A DNA stretch of 64,000 bases, from contig CM060680.1 of NCBI GenBank assembly GCA_030686995.1, forward strand, positions 200,061,322-200,125,321, read 5' to 3'. The notes beneath the pieces were generated by a model. That model worked only from the letters and a program-made list of their open reading frames with translations. It did no database searches and was not told the origin of the DNA. A program made the position numbers and the translations under genes. The stretch's first letter is position 1. Every line of letters begins with the position of its first letter. Positions 1 through 10,486 of the stretch are shown piece by piece. The DNA is from Artemisia argyi. Taxonomy: Eukaryota > Streptophyta > Magnoliopsida > Asterales > Asteraceae.

Positions 1-240
1 CAACACTTTTACAAATATCTAACACTACTACAATATCAAACTAGCTAATCACAACACTACTACAATTAGATGGATGTTGAGGAGTGTTCTTCTTCTTGCA
101 CTTGAGTGGATGAAGCTTTGGGTCACTTGGAAACAAAGACTTATGAGTTATATGATCAAAGGATTTTTGATATAGAAATGGAGGTTGGATCAGAAAGTTT
201 ATAGTGCAAAAAGGTGAGAAAAATATGTGGAATGATCCAA

Positions 241-248
241 TATTTATA
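241..248 (-). promoter_or_regulatory. TATA box of the 3' LTR
   Basis: TATAAATA on the minus strand, in the context CCCTATAAATATTGG. The same sequence is present in the right LTR at complement 8498-8505. Confidence 0.6.
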
Positions 249-275
249 GGGCCAGAAAATACTGTTCTGGAGCGT

Positions 276-329
276 GCCGGTCCCCTTAATGATTAAGGGG
301 GCCACCTAGTAAAATTAAGGGGGCCGCCC
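276..329. repeat. Palindromic GGCCGGTCCCCTTAA-type block in the 3' LTR
   Basis: The + strand reads GCCGGTCCCCTTAATGATT, then AAGGGGGCC, a spacer, and TTAAGGGGGCCGCCC. The arms are inverted copies of one another. The outer flanks (gttctggag / ctcctgaac) are also roughly complementary, so the whole block could fold as a long hairpin. On the minus (transcribed) strand it sits about 28 bp upstream of the TATAAATA box. Confidence 0.8.
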
Positions 330-687
330 TCCTGAACGTTGGAAAAGTTTTTCTGGATAAAATTTGCCCTTTTTGGTTGGAAATTTGAAATCATATCTTT
401 GTAGTTTAATATAACAATACCAAAAATGATTTACAAATATATATAAAATGTTAAAATCATTTTATAAAAAGTTATGTCTTAATACAAGGTTTCCTTTGAT
501 CATGTAATGCATAAGATGCTTAGTTTATGCATACCTTAAGTGATATTAGATGTAGAGGTAAATATTTGTTACCAAATACTTGTTTATGTCTTAATCTTGA
601 CTTAATTTGATTTGAGTTTTGTGATTATCAAAACATAGGTTTATTGAGAGATATTAATAACATTTTTAAACATTATTTATATTAACA

Positions 688-702
688 ATCTCCCCCTTTT
701 TG
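688..702 (-). other. Polypurine tract of the copia-type element
   Basis: On the minus strand this reads CAAAAAGGGGGAGAT directly before the LTR start TGTT. That is the usual position and composition for the plus-strand primer of a copia element. A second, nearly identical purine tract lies at complement 776-790, and further purine-rich tracts at 850-885, so there may be alternative or duplicated priming sites. Confidence 0.75.
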
Positions 703-1174
703 ATGATTACAAAACTTAAACTCATTAACTCAAAAATTAGTTTTTAAACAAGTATTTTAGTGAGTTTATATTTACTTCTCCCCCTTTTTGTAGAATCAAG
801 AAGGTTATGCCGACAATTTTTCAAACGTGAAAATTTGACGGGAAGATATCTCCCCCTTGATGTGTACTCCCCCTCGTTTGGGGGCACCAAGAGAACGAGC
901 TATTTAATGCTTTGCAAAACAAAAATGTTAGAAGCACAAGTATATACATGCAAATATATATAAGGTGACAAGATAATAAAGAAGCATTCATATTAAGACA
1001 ATAGTTGTGTCAAGACACAACAATAAAAGTACAAATAATGAAGATGACAAGAGAATAGCTATTACATAAACTAACAACAAGAAAAATACATCATCATGCA
1101 AAGGGTACATGGACTTCATAGAGCTTGCAAGCAAAACGGTGGTAGATGCTTTATTTATTAAGAATATCATATGC

Positions 1175-1759
1175 TTAATTTGGAGAGCATGATGGTGATG
1201 GTGGAGGAATGGGTGAGAATTGTGGTGGAGGAATGATTGGAGAGGATGGTGGAGTTGGTGGTGGTGGTGGGTTGGTAAGCAAATGTTCAATATATGAAAA
1301 CATATATTGAATTTCATCTCTAAGACCAAAGATGACGGTTCGGTTGTGGATGCAACAAAGACAAGTATCCCCATGGGATTCAAGTAACCTCCAAGGCACG
1401 GGATTGGCAAAGAATGGTGGTGTAATTGGTGGAGATGAGAGATGAGCATCAAGTGGTGTTATTGGTGAAAGTGAGATGGTAAGATGGGTGGACATGGGTT
1501 CTTGTGTAGGATGTGGTGACAAGTGTGAATTTATGTAGTCATTGATTGATGAGGTTGAGGGTATGGAGGATGAGGAAGTTCCATGAGTGGAAGGTGTTTT
1601 GGATGGTGCATTAGGTGCACTTGGAGATGAGCATTTTGGTGGAGGTGATGGGGTTTTGTTGTCTTCATTTGTTAAGTCAATGAAGAGTTGTTTTGGAGGA
1701 ATTATCACAAGCTTTTGTTTCTTGGAGGCTTTGGAGTTTGAGGTGCTTAGTGGAGTCAT
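1175..1759 (-). CDS. Proline/serine-rich accessory ORF of the retroelement (194 aa)
   Basis: Starts at ATG 1759 (MTPLSTSNSKASKKQK) and runs uninterrupted. The N-terminal half is Ser/Pro/Thr-rich with a short basic patch (SKKQK) and a KQLFIDLTNED segment. Around residues 128-160 is a compact motif, ESHGDTCLCCIHNRTVIFG followed by LRDEIQYMF, with a CxCC cluster. The tail is polyproline. From memory, this motif recurs in predicted proteins of Asteraceae repeats; I know of no assigned function. It lies between the palindromic block at 1953-2053 and the 3' LTR, so it is the last ORF of the element. It is intact although the two upstream ORFs are broken. Confidence 0.55.
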   Translation of the reverse strand: MTPLSTSNSKASKKQKLVIIPPKQLFIDLTNEDNKTPSPPPKCSSPSAPNAPSKTPSTHGTSSSSIPSTSSINDYINSHLSPHPTQEPMSTHLTISLSPITPLDAHLSSPPITPPFFANPVPWRLLESHGDTCLCCIHNRTVIFGLRDEIQYMFSYIEHLLTNPPPPPTPPSSPIIPPPQFSPIPPPSPSCSPN

Positions 1760-1952
1760 GATGATTTAGATGATGAATGATAAGATGAAGAATGGTGATT
1801 ATGGAGGGAAATTATAGTATGGAAATGGTTGATTTAGGTAAGTATTTGAAATGGTTGAATGAGATTCTAAATTCAGTTGGGTTAAAATGGGAAATGGTAG
1901 CTGATACTAGAGAAAGGGTTCACAAGATGCAAAAGAAAACAGTGAACCCAGT

Positions 1953-2053
1953 TCCAGATGGCCGGTCCCCTTAATTGTAGGCCGGCCCCCTTAATGATTA
2001 AAGGGACCGCCTAGGGAATTAAGGGGGCCGAATTAAGGGGGCCGCCCATCTGG
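1953..2053. repeat. Palindromic GC-rich block upstream of the proline-rich ORF
   Basis: Contains GGCCGGTCCCCTTAA, GGCCGGCCCCCTTAA, TTAAAGGGACCGCC and two TTAAGGGGGCCG arms, and is enclosed by an outer inverted pair CCAGATGG / CCATCTGG. It ends about 195 bp before the ATG at 1759 (minus strand). A long (TA)n tract lies upstream of it. The asymmetric consensus is the same as in the LTR and in the block at 4732-4814. Confidence 0.8.
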
Positions 2054-2164
2054 TGTTTTCCCAGACGACCAGAAACCCAAAATTTGCAGAATTTGGTGAT
2101 TTTTCAAGTGTGTTTTTCCAGCAAGCTCTATTAGAAGTATATACTCTAGGAATGATGATATATA

Positions 2165-2168
<4 letters not shown>

Positions 2169-2258
<90 letters not shown>
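2169..2258. repeat. (TA)n microsatellite, about 90 bp
   Basis: Uninterrupted TA dinucleotides. Open frames across it encode only alternating Tyr-Ile and are not genes. Confidence 0.97.
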
Positions 2259-2259
<1 letters not shown>

Positions 2260-2475
2260 CCAAATTTTGCATGCAAATTAACATATTATAATCCACATTG
2301 AAAAGAAACATAGCATAACATTAAGATAGTAGCATGATAATAGTTAAAGTCTAAACATCATTCAAGAGATAAGCAAGAAATAACACAAGTATTTCCGAAT
2401 AAATCTGACAAATAACAAACCATACAAATGTCTAATAGAAACAAATAATAACAAGTAGCGATACATCAATATCTT

Positions 2476-3673
2476 CTACTTCTTCTTCTTCCCAGTCATC
2501 TTCCTAAACATCTTTCCAACGGATTTGAATCCTCCTCGAAGTTCTTCATGTATTTGTTGTTGACGGTTGACGAGTGAACAGAGGCTCATCAGTACGTTCA
2601 TGAGGAAGAGGAACTTGATACTCGGTTTCGTCAATGTCGGAAAGATTTTCAACAAAGGTCGTGGGGGATGGAGTACTAACACGTGAGGTGTTTTCCTCCT
2701 CATCATCATCATCCTCACGATGAGATGTAGAACCACGAGGCCTAGAGTACAAAGGAACACGAGATTTTCCTTTGTCACTTCGAGAACGACGAGTACGAAC
2801 AAGAGTGAGTTGGTTCAAAGTAGGAAGGATTTGAACGTAGTAATCTCTTTGAAGATGAGGGTAATGTTCCATGACATAACGATAAAGTCGTGTAAGGAAC
2901 ATACCGTAAGGAAGATTGACATTTGGGGTGTTTTTGGCGGACTTGATTCGATGAATAAAAAGAAAAGGCAAATTGTATTGCTCTTCAACAACTACACAAT
3001 ATAACATGTGGGCAATGCTCGCTGTGACATGATCACGGTGACCACCAGTAGCAAACGCATTCTCGCGAATGAGTTCTTCCCACTTTTTCATATCTTGGCT
3101 TAGCTCTTTGAGGAGGATTTGATTTGCATGAATATCGACATTCTTCGACTTGATTACTCGACTAGTCGTACGACGTTCTAGTTCAAGCATTTGACGAATG
3201 TCTTCAGGAGTAGGAATCTCAGAATAGTATGGGCCATCCTGAGGACGATTTCTTTCAAGAGAGGAAAGATCCCATTCATTTGAGAATACGGCTTGGCCAT
3301 TGTATGGGATTCTAAGAATTTGTCCAAATTGAGCAAGAGTAAGAGTGATGAATTGATTTTGAATCATGAAGGAAATAAGGAGATGACCATAGGGATCGGT
3401 TTGCACCGTCACTTGGCTATAGAAGTCGAGGATAAAACGAGGAATGATTGGTTCGTTGATTTGGTAAAGACATTCAAAACGAATATTGGAGAACATTCGT
3501 TCGGTTTGATCAGATTCATAGAAAGATGGATCGACAATTCTTCCTTCGTGAATGTTTCTGTTTTCAATAGGACGATAGAAACATGCAACTGAAGGAGACA
3601 TGCCGGGAGTAGAGGAAACATTTGGAATGTATTGTTTGGTTTTGGAGACATCACCAACCGTGGTCTTAGGCAT
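2476..3673 (-). pseudogene. Retroelement ORF with plant transposon-type domain, frameshifted near its C-terminus
   Basis: Begins at ATG 3673 (MPKTTVGDVSKTKQ). Residues about 100-160 (QNQFITLTLAQFGQILRIP...) resemble the 'putative plant transposon protein' domain found in Asteraceae repeat proteins (recognition from memory). Two features support this: the FILDFYSQV stretch before it, and the long helical region with HMLYCVV and YNLPFLFIHRI after it. The tail is acidic (DDDDEEE), then basic. The open frame stops at 2546. A tandem 7-bp repeat (CGTCAAC twice, near 2568-2581 on the minus strand) shifts the frame, and the neighbouring frame continues to 2476 with a Lys-rich end (RKMTGKKKK). The palindromic block at 4732-4814 lies upstream. 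No catalytic motif is visible and the function is unknown. Confidence 0.6.
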
Positions 3674-3679
3674 TTTCAC

Positions 3680-4731
3680 CTAAACAATATAACAACAAAA
3701 ATAACATTAAGATAAAAACAACTATCATGCATATGTTATATATAATTATATGCAATATATGTGGAACGAAATTCTACTTCGACACAAAAAAAAAAAATTC
3801 AATGAAGTAGTTTCACAATGTTCATTTTATTTTGATTTTAAACTCATTTAGAATATATAATATCAAAGAGTATGATATCATAATTCATTTCGAAGTAAGG
3901 CTAGATATATATTAGATTATATATCTTGCTTTTTCATAAGAGTTTGACACAACATAAGCATGTTTAAAAGGTTAAAATGCGAATTTTCGTTTTCAAAATA
4001 TCATTTTCGAGATAAACCAAACGCTCCCTTAACTAGATAAAAATATCCTAAAACATCAATATATATATTGATTATATATCTTGATGACATCTATTGATTC
4101 TAGTAGTATTAACAAATTTTATGAGCTAGTTTTAAGTTTCAAATAACCACATATAGTTATAGTTTGTTCATGAACCAAACGCCCATGTTGTCTTCATGAA
4201 CCATTTTATTACGAATTAAAAAGTATGTTTTGATTGTTTATAACATTGAAACAATGTAATGTAGTAAGTTTTAACTAATTTTTAAGAGTTATATCAACAA
4301 TGTGCCTTTTGAAAAATAAAATTCAACAAAGGTTTATGGGCGATTAATGATTTTGACAAAATGATATGTTATACTAAATTTGAGTTTCAATACATCATCC
4401 TAATCCTATGGGAAGCATTTGGTAGTTCAATTCCTAGCTTCTATTTCACTAAAAGTTGAATTAAAATAAATTTTAATAAAATGCCTAATTATTGATTAGA
4501 CACCAAATTGAATGAAATGTGATGAAATGCATGTTGGAAAACTTTCAAAAGATGTTGTTATATGTTTGGTTAACGTTTGCCCCTTGCGAAACAACCCCAG
4601 ATTGGTGATATGGTGGAGGATTTTGATGGTTTTGGGTGTTTTGGTTCGTACTCAGCAGTGGTGGGGAAGAAATATATGAACAAATGGAGTGTTTGGGAAT
4701 GGAAATAAGGTGGAAAACGGATTTGGGAGTG
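3680..4731. other. Non-coding internal region of the retroelement
   Basis: AT-rich sequence between the palindromic block and the middle ORF. No ORF or pol-like motif was found on either strand. It would form a roughly 1-kb leader for the 3673-2476 ORF if transcription began near the block. Confidence 0.6.
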
Positions 4732-4814
4732 TCAGATGGCCGGTCCCCTTAAACATTAAGGGGACCGCCCCCGATAACAAGCCGGTCCCCTTAATCTTTA
4801 AGGGGGCCGCCCAT
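4732..4814. repeat. Palindromic GC-rich block upstream of the middle ORF
   Basis: Two hairpin-forming pairs in tandem: GGCCGGTCCCCTTAA/TTAAGGGGACCGCCC, then GCCGGTCCCCTTAA/TTAAGGGGGCCGCCC. It begins with the same CAGATGG flank as the block at 1953. On the minus strand each block runs from GGGCGGCCCCCTTAA to GGGGACCGGC, so the blocks have a shared polarity. Confidence 0.8.
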
Positions 4815-5044
4815 TAAATTTTAGAATTTTCGCGGAATCAGTTTCTGGAACAAATATATTTATACGTATATAATTAGATTTATAATATATCAAAAATACG
4901 TAAGTGTTTATTGGCACGATGATAAGATACTTAACAATTTTTAATTACCGTCTCGATAATTAAAATGTGCCTTTGACAATTTTGGATAAAATGATCAAAG
5001 TGTTAAGTTGATGAGAGGTTTGAGGTGTGTTCGGAAATATGTGA

Positions 5045-5051
<7 letters not shown>

Positions 5052-5103
<52 letters not shown>
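5052..5103. repeat. (TA)n microsatellite
   Basis: About 50 bp of TA dinucleotides, about 240 bp upstream (minus strand) of the palindromic block at 4732-4814. Confidence 0.95.
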
Positions 5104-5105
<2 letters not shown>

Positions 5106-5389
5106 TATAAATGTGAGTGAATGATGGGTTGATGGATGAGGTTTGAAAGATGATAACGGAGATAGAAAATATTCGGCGAAAGGAGTTTGTTTCATCCATA
5201 GTGTTCACGTGCGAAGGCGTTCTTGCATGATAATAGTCCACATGACTCATATCCCTTCATCATCATGAGTCTTCTAAAAGTGGACTTAATAGAATTACGC
5301 GAGGGGGAAGGAAAGGGTTCGATAACGAACAATTTCCTGAATTTCTAGAAAGTCAACTAATGACGTATCTAGGTTATTGTGCAAGTATG

Positions 5390-5390
<1 letters not shown>

Positions 5391-5477
<87 letters not shown>

Positions 5478-5484
5478 AGTATAA

Positions 5485-5562
<78 letters not shown>

Positions 5563-5563
5563 T
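5391..5563. repeat. (TA)n microsatellite in two arms around a short spacer
   Basis: TA runs of about 80 and 65 bp flank ATAAGTATAAGAA. This is the 3' side of gag, where pol would be expected in an autonomous relative, so it may mark the site of the pol loss. Confidence 0.95.
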
Positions 5564-5770
5564 ATCGAACAAATAGAGGAAAATAGCAATCTATATCTAT
5601 GCAAACATCGTAATCAAACAAGGCATATTTATCTAAGCATGGCAATGAGTTGTGAAAGAATGGCGTACCTGGTGGTCTTCAAAAAATCTTCCAAATCATC
5701 AAGATGACATATAGACTTTGAAAAAGTCTACGTTGAGAAAAACTCCAAGATTGCCTCAAGGAATGTTCAT

Positions 5771-7627
5771 CTAGCTATTCGGTTCCCATTGCCTCTTTGG
5801 TCCAAAGTTGTTTGGTCCAAACATGTTTAACATTTGACTAGGATGCATGAAAGGTGGTAGTATACCCCAAGGATTGTAGCTTTGTTGGTAGTTCCACATT
5901 TGATTACTATTGTTATTATAGTTTTGCCTATTTTGGTTTCTTCTTGGTTGAGGTGTTTTAGACCTAGGATGAGGATTATTTAGTTTTCTAGGTGGTGGAG
6001 TTTTAGATCTTGTCTTAGGTTTAGAAGATCCTACTTCGTTTTTTAAAGACGGTTTATAAAAGGCTTTTACTTCTTCATTGTTGGCAAGAGGTATTTTTCT
6101 ATCATTAATAAGTATATACTTAGGATTAGATTTTAGAGGTTTTTGTTTATTAAGTTCATTTTCGAATTTGACATTTTTAATCTCGCTTGTTGAAGCTTCA
6201 TTTGAATTAAATCCTAAACCGGTTTTATTTCCGGATACTCTTTGAATACTTATTATTTTACTAAGTGAGTGACTACTATTTTCAAATTTATCAAGTTTGC
6301 GAATTTCTTCCCTAAGTATTTCGTTTTCACCTTTAAGCTCTTGACATGATTTACATTCTTCAAAAATTTCTTTACCTTTTTCAAGTTGATGTATTTTAAT
6401 TTTTAGTTCTAGTACTTCATTTTCCAATTGATTGTTTATGTATTTTAGTGACTTGTTTTTGGCCATTACTAGTTGTCCTAATTTGCATAGTCTATTATAT
6501 TCATTATCTAGGTTTTTTTCATCTAAAGACAAACTTTTATCACTAAAATATTCGGTTTCGGAACGTACCTTATTTGATGTATTCGCCATAAGACACTTCT
6601 CTTCTTTTGTCGTTTCTTTCTCATCTTCATCACTATCACTCCAAGCTCCTCCAACAAAAGCTCTTTGATTTTGATCTCTTGTCATCATTGGACATTTTCC
6701 AATAAGGTGATTTGGATCACCACACTTGAAACATTTCCTTTCATTCTTGTTGTTCTTGTCATCCTTACTCTTTTGAAATGTTTTCTTTTCATCATGCGGT
6801 TGTCTTACGAATCTTCCTCGTCTTTTGAAGAATTTCTTGAAATCTCTTACGGCCATGGCGTATTCTTCGTCATCACTTTCGGAAGATGAGCTATCTTCGA
6901 TACTAGATTCCTTTCCAGCTTTCAAGTCGATTGGCTTGCTTTGCTCTCGTTTTTCTTTGACCATTTCGGAATCCTTCTTAATAATAACTTCGTAGACTTT
7001 TAGATTTCCAATTAATTCATCAAGTTGCAAAGTTGACAAATTCTTTGATTCTTCAATAGCCGTCATTTTAGCTCGCCATTTTGGATGAAGAGCTCTAAGA
7101 AACTTCCTAAAAAAATTCTTACTAGAAAAATTCTCATCAAGTGCTTTTAAACTTGTGATGATAGTGTTAAATCTAGCAAAAGCATTATCAATTGATTCCT
7201 CTTCCGGAATCATGAATTACTCATATTGTTGAACAAGTAGATCTATCTTATTATCTTTGACTTGACTATTACCTTGGTGAGTTATTAGTAAAGAGTTCCA
7301 AATTTCTTTTGCGGTTTCACACATAAAGATCCTTTCGTACTCTTTACGTGGTAGCGCATTATAAATAACCATTTTTGCTTCATTATTTTTAGCAAGTTTT
7401 CTTTTTAAATCATCATTTTGTTTTTCAAAAGGTACGATTTCATCTTTCTTTGTTTCGGGGTTATTTTGAATAGGTAAAAAATCACCATTAGTAATAACAT
7501 GCCAAAGATCTAGATCTTTTGACTTCACATAAGTTTCGAATCGATTTTTCCAATATAAAAATCCATCACTTTCAAATAGTGGTGGTCTTTGCATAGATTG
7601 CCCATCTAAATATTTTTCAGATTCCAT
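5771..7627 (-). pseudogene. Ty1/copia-type Gag with one in-frame stop
   Basis: Starts at ATG 7627 (MESEKYLDGQSMQRPPLFES). Residues about 10-135 form the N-terminal Gag region, with FLYWKNRFETYVKSKD and LWHVITNGDF, continuing into the UBN2-type Gag domain ([46 protein letters not shown]). A CCHC zinc knuckle follows ([14 protein letters not shown]). The C-terminal half is a Lys/Glu-rich coiled-coil-like stretch, then a Pro/Arg/Asn-rich tail ending [11 protein letters not shown] single TAA at 7217-7219 splits the frame after about 136 codons; the frame is the same on both sides, so it is a nonsense change, not an indel. In autonomous relatives protease/integrase would follow; here a stop and then AT repeats follow. 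Gag normally forms the particle and binds element RNA. Confidence 0.85.
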
Positions 7628-7680
7628 AGATCGTTACAAGTTTTAAAATACAATATATTTTAAAGATCTTGCTAGACGTG

Positions 7681-7694
7681 GCTCCTGATACCTA
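7681..7694 (-). other. Primer-binding site, initiator-Met-tRNA-like
   Basis: The minus strand reads AGGTATCAGGAGCC right after the LTR end. It is close to the TGGTATCAGAGCC expected for priming by initiator Met tRNA, with one substitution and one extra base. The mismatches fit an old copy. Confidence 0.6.
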
Positions 7695-8497
7695 TTGTGG
7701 AAAACTTGAAGGGGGGGGGGGTTGAATAGTTTTACGTCCTTTTAAATTTATTACCAAAATATTTTGTAGCTTATTAAAAACTTTTGATTCGATCTCACGT
7801 GAATTCAAGTAACAACCAGTATAAGCAATTCTAATCTAATAATGAAAGTATTGAAATGTAATGAAGAAAAGTTAGAGTTAGAAAGATCAAACCACAACAC
7901 GCGAATTTATAGTGGTTCGGCTACAAGGACACCTTCCTTGCCCTACTCCACTCCCCGAGTACCACACTCGAGAGTTTTCTTCACTATGTCAACAAACTCC
8001 TTATGGTGGAGAAACCTTACACACCTTGGCTTACACGAGTTAACGACACTAAGCTAAATGTCGAGTTCTAATCGTAGCTAGAACCAATCTCACAACTTCT
8101 TCAAAACTTCACACCTTCTTCACACCTTCACAACTTCTTCAAGACTTCATACCTTCTTCACACCTTGTCAACTTCACACCTTCTTCTATGCACAACTAAG
8201 TCACAACTACTAAACTACTTTACAACACACCTAGTTTCTACAATCAACAAATTCACACAACACTTTTATAAATATCTAACACTACTACAATATGAAACTA
8301 GCTAATCACAACACTACTACAATTAGATGGATGTAGAGGAGTGTTCTTCTTCTTGCACTTGAGTGGATGAAGCTTTGGATCACTTGGAAACAAAGACTTA
8401 TGAGTTATATGATCAAAGGATTTTTGATATAGAAATGGAGGTTGGATCAGAAAGTTTATAGTGCAAAAATGTGAGAAAAATATGTGGAATGATCCAA

Positions 8498-8505
8498 TAT
8501 TTATA
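8498..8505 (-). promoter_or_regulatory. TATA box of the 5' LTR
   Basis: TATAAATA on the minus strand, 28 bp downstream of the palindromic block and about 870 bp upstream of the gag ATG. It is the likely core promoter of the element. Confidence 0.65.
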
Positions 8506-8532
8506 GGGCCAGAAAATACTGTTCTGGAGCGT

Positions 8533-8584
8533 GCCGGTCCCCTTAATTAAGGGGCGGTCCCCTTAATGATTAAGGGGGCCGCCC
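8533..8584. repeat. Palindromic GC-rich block in the 5' LTR
   Basis: GCCGGTCCCCTTAATTAAGG followed by GGCGGTCCCCTTAATGATT and AAGGGGGCCGCCC. The first pair is a perfect spacer-less palindrome around TTAATTAA. The arrangement differs from that in the left LTR, although the flanks are nearly identical. Confidence 0.8.
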
Positions 8585-8941
8585 TCCTGAACGTTGAAAA
8601 AGTTTTTCTGGATAAAATTTGCCTTTTTTGGTTGGAAATTGAAATCATATCTTTGTAGTTTAATATAACAATACCAAAAATGATTTACAAATATATATAA
8701 AATGTTAAAATCATTTTATAAAAAGTTATGTCTTAATACAAGGTTTCCTTTGATCATGTAATGTATAAGATGCTTAGTTTATGCATACCTTAAGTGATAT
8801 TAGATGTAGAGGTAAATATTTGTTACCAAATCCTTGTTTACGTCTTAATCTTGACTTAATTTGATTTGAGTTTTGTGATTATCAAAACACAGGTTTATTG
8901 AGAGATATTAATAACATTTTTAAACATTATTTATATCAACA

Positions 8942-9361
8942 AAAATTTTGAATTTTTGATTTTTTTTTTAATTTTTTTGAAATTTTTAATTTTCTATAAT
9001 TTTTTTAAATTTAAAAAAATTATTTTTGAATTTTCTTATTTTTTTCTCGAAAAATTATTTTCGAAAAAAAATATTTTCGATTTTTTTTTGAATTCTTTAA
9101 TTTTTTCTAAATTTTTTATTTTCTATTATTTTTTTTTAATTTTAAAAAATTATTTTTTTAAACTTTTTTATTCTTTTTTTATTTTCTAATATATATTTTT
9201 TAATTTTTTTAAAAAAATTTTGATTTTTATTTTCAATAAAAAAATTTTGATTTTTTTATTTTCTTATTTTTTTTTTTAATTTTTATATAATTTTTTTAAT
9301 TTCTAATTTTTTTTAAAAAAATTCTATATTTTTTTTGAAAACATTTTTTTGGATTTTTTTT

Positions 9362-9409
<48 letters not shown>
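8942..9409. repeat. T-rich low-complexity tract ending in a pure poly-T run
   Basis: About 470 bp of T runs broken by single A/G/C (GAATTTTT-like phrases), ending in about 45 consecutive T at 9365-9409. It abuts the outer end of the 5' LTR exactly. Short open frames here are Phe/Leu/Lys artefacts. Confidence 0.9.
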
Positions 9410-9410
<1 letters not shown>

Positions 9411-10230
9411 ACTGTGCATGAAATGCTTATAAATATTCAAGGACCAAACGTGTAATTTTTTAAGTTAGTGATCAAAAGTCAATGGATGACCGGTGAAAGT
9501 AAACGCAAACCACAGGGACCATCCCTGTCAATTTTCAAAGTTTGAAACCTGGTAACCTGCTGGTTCCAGGTCAAATTGCGTACATTGTACGAAATTTGAA
9601 AATAAATTGCGTACAATGGTAATTTTGAAAGTTCCTTGCGTACATCGTGTGTTTTGAATAAGAAAGTTACGTGTTTTCAACTTTCACCCTCACAATTAAA
9701 CATACCTTTCCTTTATCGACTATTTCCCTTTTTAAAATTGCTAGTTTTGCACCTATTTATTACTGTAATTTGTAATTGTCTATTGTAATTTATGTCATAT
9801 TAACCATTTTATCTCGTTCAAAAAAAATATTAACCATTTTTTCTTTGGGGATTAGTTCTTGTACAATAGCTTGTTAAAGTAGAAAACGTAGGACGCATTG
9901 TGAGTGTGATACTGTCAATGAGAGTAAGTGTATAATGGGTAGATTGCCATAGTTTAAACGAGTGGGGTAACCCGCGCTTTGCCGCGGGAGTCCCATAATG
10001 TTCTACACTGCAAAACAGTAGTCAATTACATGGTCATTAAGCTACCAACCAATCACAACTCGCCCTTTGTCCCACTTACACGAAATACACCAATAGGAAC
10101 CCAAATTAAGGTGATAATCAAACATTAATAAGCTTGCTTCAAATTAAAGTGCTAATCAATCATTAATAAACCTTCTTCTACCCAATTAAAGGTGCTAATC
10201 AATGGTTAATAAATCTTCTAAACTGCCTTT
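9410..10230. other. Intergenic sequence with a relic of the DC1-gene upstream repeat
   Basis: No gene seen. At about 9697-9840 there is diverged similarity to the sequence upstream of the three DC1 units (shared phrases: aaaattgctagttttgca, tattactgtaatttgtaatt, atattaaccattttatct). A GC-rich hairpin (acccgcgctttgccgcggg) lies near 9969-9988. Confidence 0.45.
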
Positions 10231-10275
10231 TAGTATATAGCGAGTGGGTGAGTCCGCACGTTGCTGCGGGAATGC
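9963..10275 (-). other. Two Helitron-like terminal hairpins
   Basis: ACCCGCGCTTTGCCGCGGG at about 9969-9988 and GTCCGCACGTTGCTGCGGG at about 10252-10270 are both preceded by gagtgggg/gagtgggt. GC-rich hairpins a few bases from a terminus are typical of plant Helitron 3' ends, here in minus orientation. I do not see a clean CTRR end, so this is tentative. Confidence 0.3.
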
Positions 10276-10486
10276 CGTCTTCTATACAAAATAAAGTTAC
10301 CTTTCACGCATTCAAGGAAATCATACTGTGCTAAAAAGATGATGTACCAAGTACATATACCATTTCATGTTTTAAATATTTTCGGTACATCAAAGCTCAA
10401 GTTCATGAACATGCAAATACAATACATATTATGCAATAAGAGACTCGCACTAATTTACTATACACTGAACATCGATTATTCACAAC

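Larger units (their letters stand above)
1..687 (-). repeat. 3' LTR (partial) of the copia-type element
   Basis: Nearly identical to 8257-8941, with the same TG...CA boundary logic: in minus orientation the LTR begins TGTTAATATAAAT at 687. About 560 bp of the LTR lie beyond the window start. A TATAAATA box is at complement 241-248, and the palindromic GC-rich block at 276-329 is just upstream of it. The block differs in arrangement from the one in the right LTR. Confidence 0.85.
1..8941 (-). mobile_element. Non-autonomous Ty1/copia-type LTR retrotransposon, 3' end cut by window edge
   Basis: Two direct copies of one sequence (1-687 and the matching part of 7696-8941) bracket an internal region read on the minus strand. 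Next to the right LTR is a primer-binding site resembling the 3' end of initiator-Met tRNA. Next to the left LTR is a polypurine tract. Going leftwards, the internal region holds a Gag ORF (7627-5771), a plant-transposon-domain ORF (3673-2476) and a proline-rich ORF (1759-1175). No protease, integrase, reverse transcriptase or RNase H motif is visible, so the element would need proteins supplied in trans. Gag and the middle ORF are each broken. The outer target-site duplication cannot be tested because the left LTR end is outside the window. Confidence 0.85.
7696..8941 (-). repeat. 5' LTR of the copia-type element, about 1246 bp
   Basis: In minus orientation it starts TGTTGATATAAATAATG at 8941 and ends TTTTCCACA at 7696. 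It contains the GC-rich palindromic block (8533-8584), a TATAAATA box (complement 8498-8505), a short CTTCTTCACACCTTCAC-type tandem repeat at about 8090-8190 and an 11-C run (minus strand) near 7711-7721. The first ~685 bp in this orientation match the left LTR almost base for base. Confidence 0.85.

Noticed and set aside
2019..2311. Open frames of alternating Tyr-Ile over the TA repeat (also 4960-5250 and 5369-5604)
   Set aside because: Translations of (TA)n microsatellites; no real protein sequence outside the repeat.
8956..9189. Phe-rich open frame
   Set aside because: Low-complexity T-rich DNA.
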